Below, in pieces: positions 39,868 to 42,521 of a DNA stretch of 42,521 nt (position 1 is the first letter of the stretch; each line of letters begins with the position of its first letter). This DNA is from Streptomyces sp. CBMA29. GTDB taxonomy: Bacteria > Actinomycetota > Actinomycetes > Streptomycetales > Streptomycetaceae. The notes under the pieces were generated by a model that did no database searches, had not been told where the DNA came from, and saw only the letters and a list, made by a program, of their open reading frames with translations. Position numbers and translations under genes: made by a program. The DNA lies in assembly GCF_014596445.1 (NCBI RefSeq), contig NZ_MECL01000095.1:1-42521 (forward strand), in the 5' to 3' direction.

Positions 39868-42414
39868 GTGGAGGCGATCAGTCGCGGGGACGTCGAGGCC
39901 GCGCTGCGGCGGGCGGACGCGGCGGGGCGGGCGACGGCGGAGGAACTGCTGCGGGAGGCTGTTGACCTGCTCGCGGCGCAGGGGGCCGACGCGTTCGACG
40001 GGACGTCCCCGACCGGCCCCGGCGATCCGGCGCGGACCCTGAGCGCCGCCGCGGCCGTCAGCGACACGCTCCGCCGACGCCTGGCGCGGTGGATGGCGTC
40101 AACGGCCGCCGACAGCACCGGCCCCGCCGACCCCCGGCACCCCGACCCCCGACCGGTCGACCCCCGGCACCCCGACCCCCGGCACCCCGACCCCCGACCG
40201 GTCGACCCCCGACCGGTCGACCCCCGACCGGTCGACGCGCCGTACGCCCCGCCCACCGACCGGCTGGTCAACACCGTCACCGGCGGCGACCACCGAGGAG
40301 GCGTCGTCCAGGGACACACCATCGGCGACGTCCACTGGCACGCCGCTCCGGCGCCCGTGGCGTTGCCGACTCCGCGGCAGTTGATCCCCGCGCCTCGCCG
40401 TCTGTCCGGCAGGACAAGGGAGTTGGCGGACCTCGACGCCATGCTGCGCGGCGAATTCCGCGCGGGACCTCTGGTCGCCGTCGTCAACGGGCCCGCGGGA
40501 GTGGGCAAGACGGCCCTGGCCGCGTACTGGCTGCGCAGCGTCGCCGCGGACTTCCCCGACGGGCAGATCTATGTCGACCTGCGGGGGCACGCCCCCGAGG
40601 GCCCGGCGGCGCCTCCCGAGGCACTGGGCATGTTCCTGCGCGCCTTCGGGATGACGGCGATCCCCGGCGATCCGGCGGAACTCGCCTCCCTGTGGCGGTC
40701 CGTCACCGCGAGCCGCCGCCTGCTCCTCATGCTCGACAACGCCATCTCCGCCGCCCAGGTCAGGCCGCTGCTGCCGGGCTCCGAGCAGAGCGTCGTGGTC
40801 GTGACCAGCAGGCGGAGGCTGACCGGTCTCGGCCTGGAGGGCGCGTTCTTCCACCCGGTCGGCGTGCTGGACGCCGAGGCGTCCGCGGACATCCTCGCCC
40901 AGCGGGTGGGAGCCCTGCGGACCGAGGCGGAGCCGGCGGCCGTGCGCCGGGTGATCGACTCCTGCGGCGGCCTGGCCCTGGCCGTCTGCGTCGCCGCCGC
41001 GCGGATGGCGGCGCGCCCCGGCCAGCCGCTGGCGGCCACGGCCGAAGCCCTCGACCGCGGGGAGCAGAGCCTCGCGGAACTGCGGATCGGAGAAGAAGCC
41101 GCCGTGCAGAGCGCCCTCGACGCGTCCTACCGCCTGCTGCCGGAGGACGCCGCCGCGTTGTACCGGCTGCTGGGCGTACTGCCCTTCGCCGACGTGGCCC
41201 TGCCGCTGGCCGCCGCCGCGGCCGACCGCGGCGAGGCCGTCGCCGACCGGCTGCTGGAAACGCTCGCCGAGGCCAGCCTGTTGGAGGAGGCGGCGGGCGG
41301 GCGGCACCGCTTCCACGACCTGGTGCGCCTGCACGCCCGCGGCCTCGCGGAGGCGCGCGACCCGGAGCCCGTCCGTACGGCCGCCGTACGCCGCGCCCTG
41401 GAGTGGTACCTCGCGACCGCCACCGCGGCCGAAGCCCTGATCAGCCCGTCCCACCGCACACTCGACCGCGACTACTCGGCGCTGTCCCCCGACCGGGCCC
41501 ATGCCTTCAGCGAGGAGAGGCGGGCGCTCGCCTGGCTGGCGGCCGAGCAGCACCACCTCATGACGGCGGTGCGGCTGTCGGCCGCGCGCGGCTGGGACGG
41601 CCTGTGCTGGCAACTCGTGGACGCGCTGTGGCCGCTGTGGCTGCGGCTGCGGCCCTACGAGCTGTGGGTCGAGGCGCACCGCCTCGGCCTGGAGGCGGCC
41701 CGCCGCGCCGGGCACACGCCGGGCGAACTGCGCATGCTGACCTCCGGTGCCACCGGTCTGTGCGACTCCGGCGCCACGGACGAGGCGATCGTGTGGTTCG
41801 GCCAGGCGCTCGACCTGGCGCGGTCGGCGGGGGACCGGCTCGGCGAGGCTCAGGCACTCCACGGCCTCGGCCAGTCGCACCACTTCGCCCGGCGGCTCGA
41901 CGAAGCGGCGGACTGGTTCGGCCGGGCCCTGCGGCTGCGCGAGGAGACCGGCTACCTGCGCGGCGCCGCTCTCTCCCGGATGTCCCTCGGCGACACCGCC
42001 CGGCTGGCCGGCCGTCCGGAAGCCGCCGTCGCGGCGCTGCGCCAGGCGCGGGCCGACCTGCTGGCACTGCCCGACGCGTACGAGGCGAACCGGGCGCTGG
42101 CGCTGCTCGGCCGCGCGCTCGGGGAGGCGGGCAGGACCGCTGAGGCCGAGATCTGCCTGCGGCAGGCCGTCGCGGAATTCGAGGCGCGCGGTTCGGTGCA
42201 CTGGGAGGCGTACAGCCTGGACATGCTCGGTGTGGTCCTTCAGCGGGCCGACCGCCCGGACGACGCGAGGCGTGCGTACGAGCGGTCGGTCGCGCTCTAC
42301 GAGAGCGTCGGAGCTTCCGACACGGGCCGGGTCACCGCCCGGATCGCGGAGCTGGACGCCGGACCGGGTACGGCGCCCGACCAGGATCCGCCCGTCGGCT
42401 CCGGCACGAGGTGA
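39868..42414 (+). CDS. STAND-type NTPase with TPR repeats, no DNA-binding domain
   Basis: An 848-residue protein. A small helical N-terminal domain (1-76) is followed by a repetitive linker: seven DPR(H/P)(P/V) pentapeptides at 88-122. A short motif GGVVQGHTIGDVHWH (144-158) is of a kind I recall just ahead of NB-ARC domains in actinobacterial STAND proteins. The NTPase has Walker A GPAGVGKT (208-215) and Walker B LLLMLDN (285-291), then winged-helix regions (FHDLVRLHARGLA). TPR-like repeats run from about 590 to 830. No SARP or LuxR DNA-binding domain is seen. GTG 39868 follows GGGGGAGAG. It lies 96 bases after the SARP gene on the same strand and resembles its NTPase/TPR half. It may be a signal-responsive regulator partner or a defence-type sensor; the function is not known. 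Confidence 0.88.
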   Translation: MEAISRGDVEAALRRADAAGRATAEELLREAVDLLAAQGADAFDGTSPTGPGDPARTLSAAAAVSDTLRRRLARWMASTAADSTGPADPRHPDPRPVDPRHPDPRHPDPRPVDPRPVDPRPVDAPYAPPTDRLVNTVTGGDHRGGVVQGHTIGDVHWHAAPAPVALPTPRQLIPAPRRLSGRTRELADLDAMLRGEFRAGPLVAVVNGPAGVGKTALAAYWLRSVAADFPDGQIYVDLRGHAPEGPAAPPEALGMFLRAFGMTAIPGDPAELASLWRSVTASRRLLLMLDNAISAAQVRPLLPGSEQSVVVVTSRRRLTGLGLEGAFFHPVGVLDAEASADILAQRVGALRTEAEPAAVRRVIDSCGGLALAVCVAAARMAARPGQPLAATAEALDRGEQSLAELRIGEEAAVQSALDASYRLLPEDAAALYRLLGVLPFADVALPLAAAAADRGEAVADRLLETLAEASLLEEAAGGRHRFHDLVRLHARGLAEARDPEPVRTAAVRRALEWYLATATAAEALISPSHRTLDRDYSALSPDRAHAFSEERRALAWLAAEQHHLMTAVRLSAARGWDGLCWQLVDALWPLWLRLRPYELWVEAHRLGLEAARRAGHTPGELRMLTSGATGLCDSGATDEAIVWFGQALDLARSAGDRLGEAQALHGLGQSHHFARRLDEAADWFGRALRLREETGYLRGAALSRMSLGDTARLAGRPEAAVAALRQARADLLALPDAYEANRALALLGRALGEAGRTAEAEICLRQAVAEFEARGSVHWEAYSLDMLGVVLQRADRPDDARRAYERSVALYESVGASDTGRVTARIAELDAGPGTAPDQDPPVGSGTR
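40129..40233 (+). repeat. 15-nt coding minisatellite in the STAND gene
   Basis: Seven 15-base units, of type GACCCCCGGCACCCC (encoding DPRHP) or GACCCCCGACCGGTC (DPRPV), run in the order H, P, H, H, P, P, P. Units keep the frame and lengthen the linker between the N-terminal domain and the NTPase. Confidence 0.88.
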
Positions 42415-42521
42415 ACGGCCCACCGGCCGGTCCCGCCGGGACCTCGCGAGGCCGCCGCGACCAGCAGCGGGCGGTTCAGCGGCAGCCGGGCCGCGGCGCA
42501 CGCGTGCAGGAGCGACCCGAC
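42297..42521 (-). other. Right edge; possible partial minus-strand gene
   Basis: A minus-strand frame is open from the window edge for 74 codons (VGSLLHACAAARLPLNRPLL at its visible start) to a TAG inside the 3' end of the STAND gene. It overlaps that gene by 118 bases, so it may be chance in GC-rich DNA. No family is recognised. Confidence 0.2.

Noticed and set aside
40129..40233. CRISPR-like or iteron array
   Set aside because: Units are contiguous 15-mers without spacers and stay in frame within a coding sequence, so this is a minisatellite.

Overview
The window is high-GC actinobacterial DNA, almost certainly from a Streptomyces chromosome. The evidence is GC-rich third codon positions, many GTG and TTG starts behind GGAGG-type ribosome sites, and lineage markers: SepH (DUF3071), CutR/CutS, DUF3710, DUF4193, DUF3093, a SARP regulator with rare TTA codons, and an actinobacterial ferrochelatase with C-terminal cysteines. 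I saw no tRNA, rRNA, CRISPR array, intact insertion sequence or integrase.

Left region (about 1-19,100) is an accessory carbohydrate-catabolic island. It holds a sugar-binding lipoprotein (minus strand) diverging from an IclR regulator. Next comes a tightly coupled operon: ManD/RspA-like sugar-acid dehydratase, ThuA-like protein, Gfo/Idh/MocA dehydrogenase, then a strong terminator. A GH38-family protein overlaps a very large ROK regulator, followed by a secreted multidomain GH3 glycosidase. Convergent to that is a Gfo/Idh plus sugar isomerase/epimerase pair, divergent from a second, canonical ROK regulator. Two proteins stand out. The GH38 protein has lost its metal-binding and nucleophile aspartates. 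The large ROK regulator carries an N-terminal half that looks like a decayed IS630-type transposase. A TTGACGCTGCGTCAA-type palindrome recurs at the lipoprotein promoter, the GH3 promoter and inside the GH38 gene, suggesting one regulon. ThuA plus Gfo/Idh, and Gfo/Idh plus isomerase, hint at glycoside breakdown through 3-keto sugars rather than, or besides, hydrolysis (inference).

Middle region (about 19,100-36,060) is conserved Streptomyces core chromosome. It holds an orphan LolD/MacB-type ABC ATPase; a thioesterase-(14-codon ORF)-dUTPase-DUF3710 operon; an SDR and DUF3093 protein; an EcsC-like protein and DUF4193; cutR-cutS; a 57-residue protein; inositol monophosphatase with ferrochelatase; an MFS transporter with an FAD-linked sugar-lactone oxidase; sepH; a sulfurtransferase; and a two-domain VOC protein. 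Gene order matches my memory of the SCO5854-SCO5869 neighbourhood of S. coelicolor, which includes sepH and cutRS.

Right region (about 36,060-42,521) is regulatory: a 37-residue hydrophobic peptide gene, a 1,083-residue AfsR-like SARP with two TTA codons (a bldA-dependence signature), and an 848-residue STAND/TPR protein with a seven-unit pentapeptide minisatellite and no obvious DNA-binding domain. The last 107 bases hold nothing I can name.
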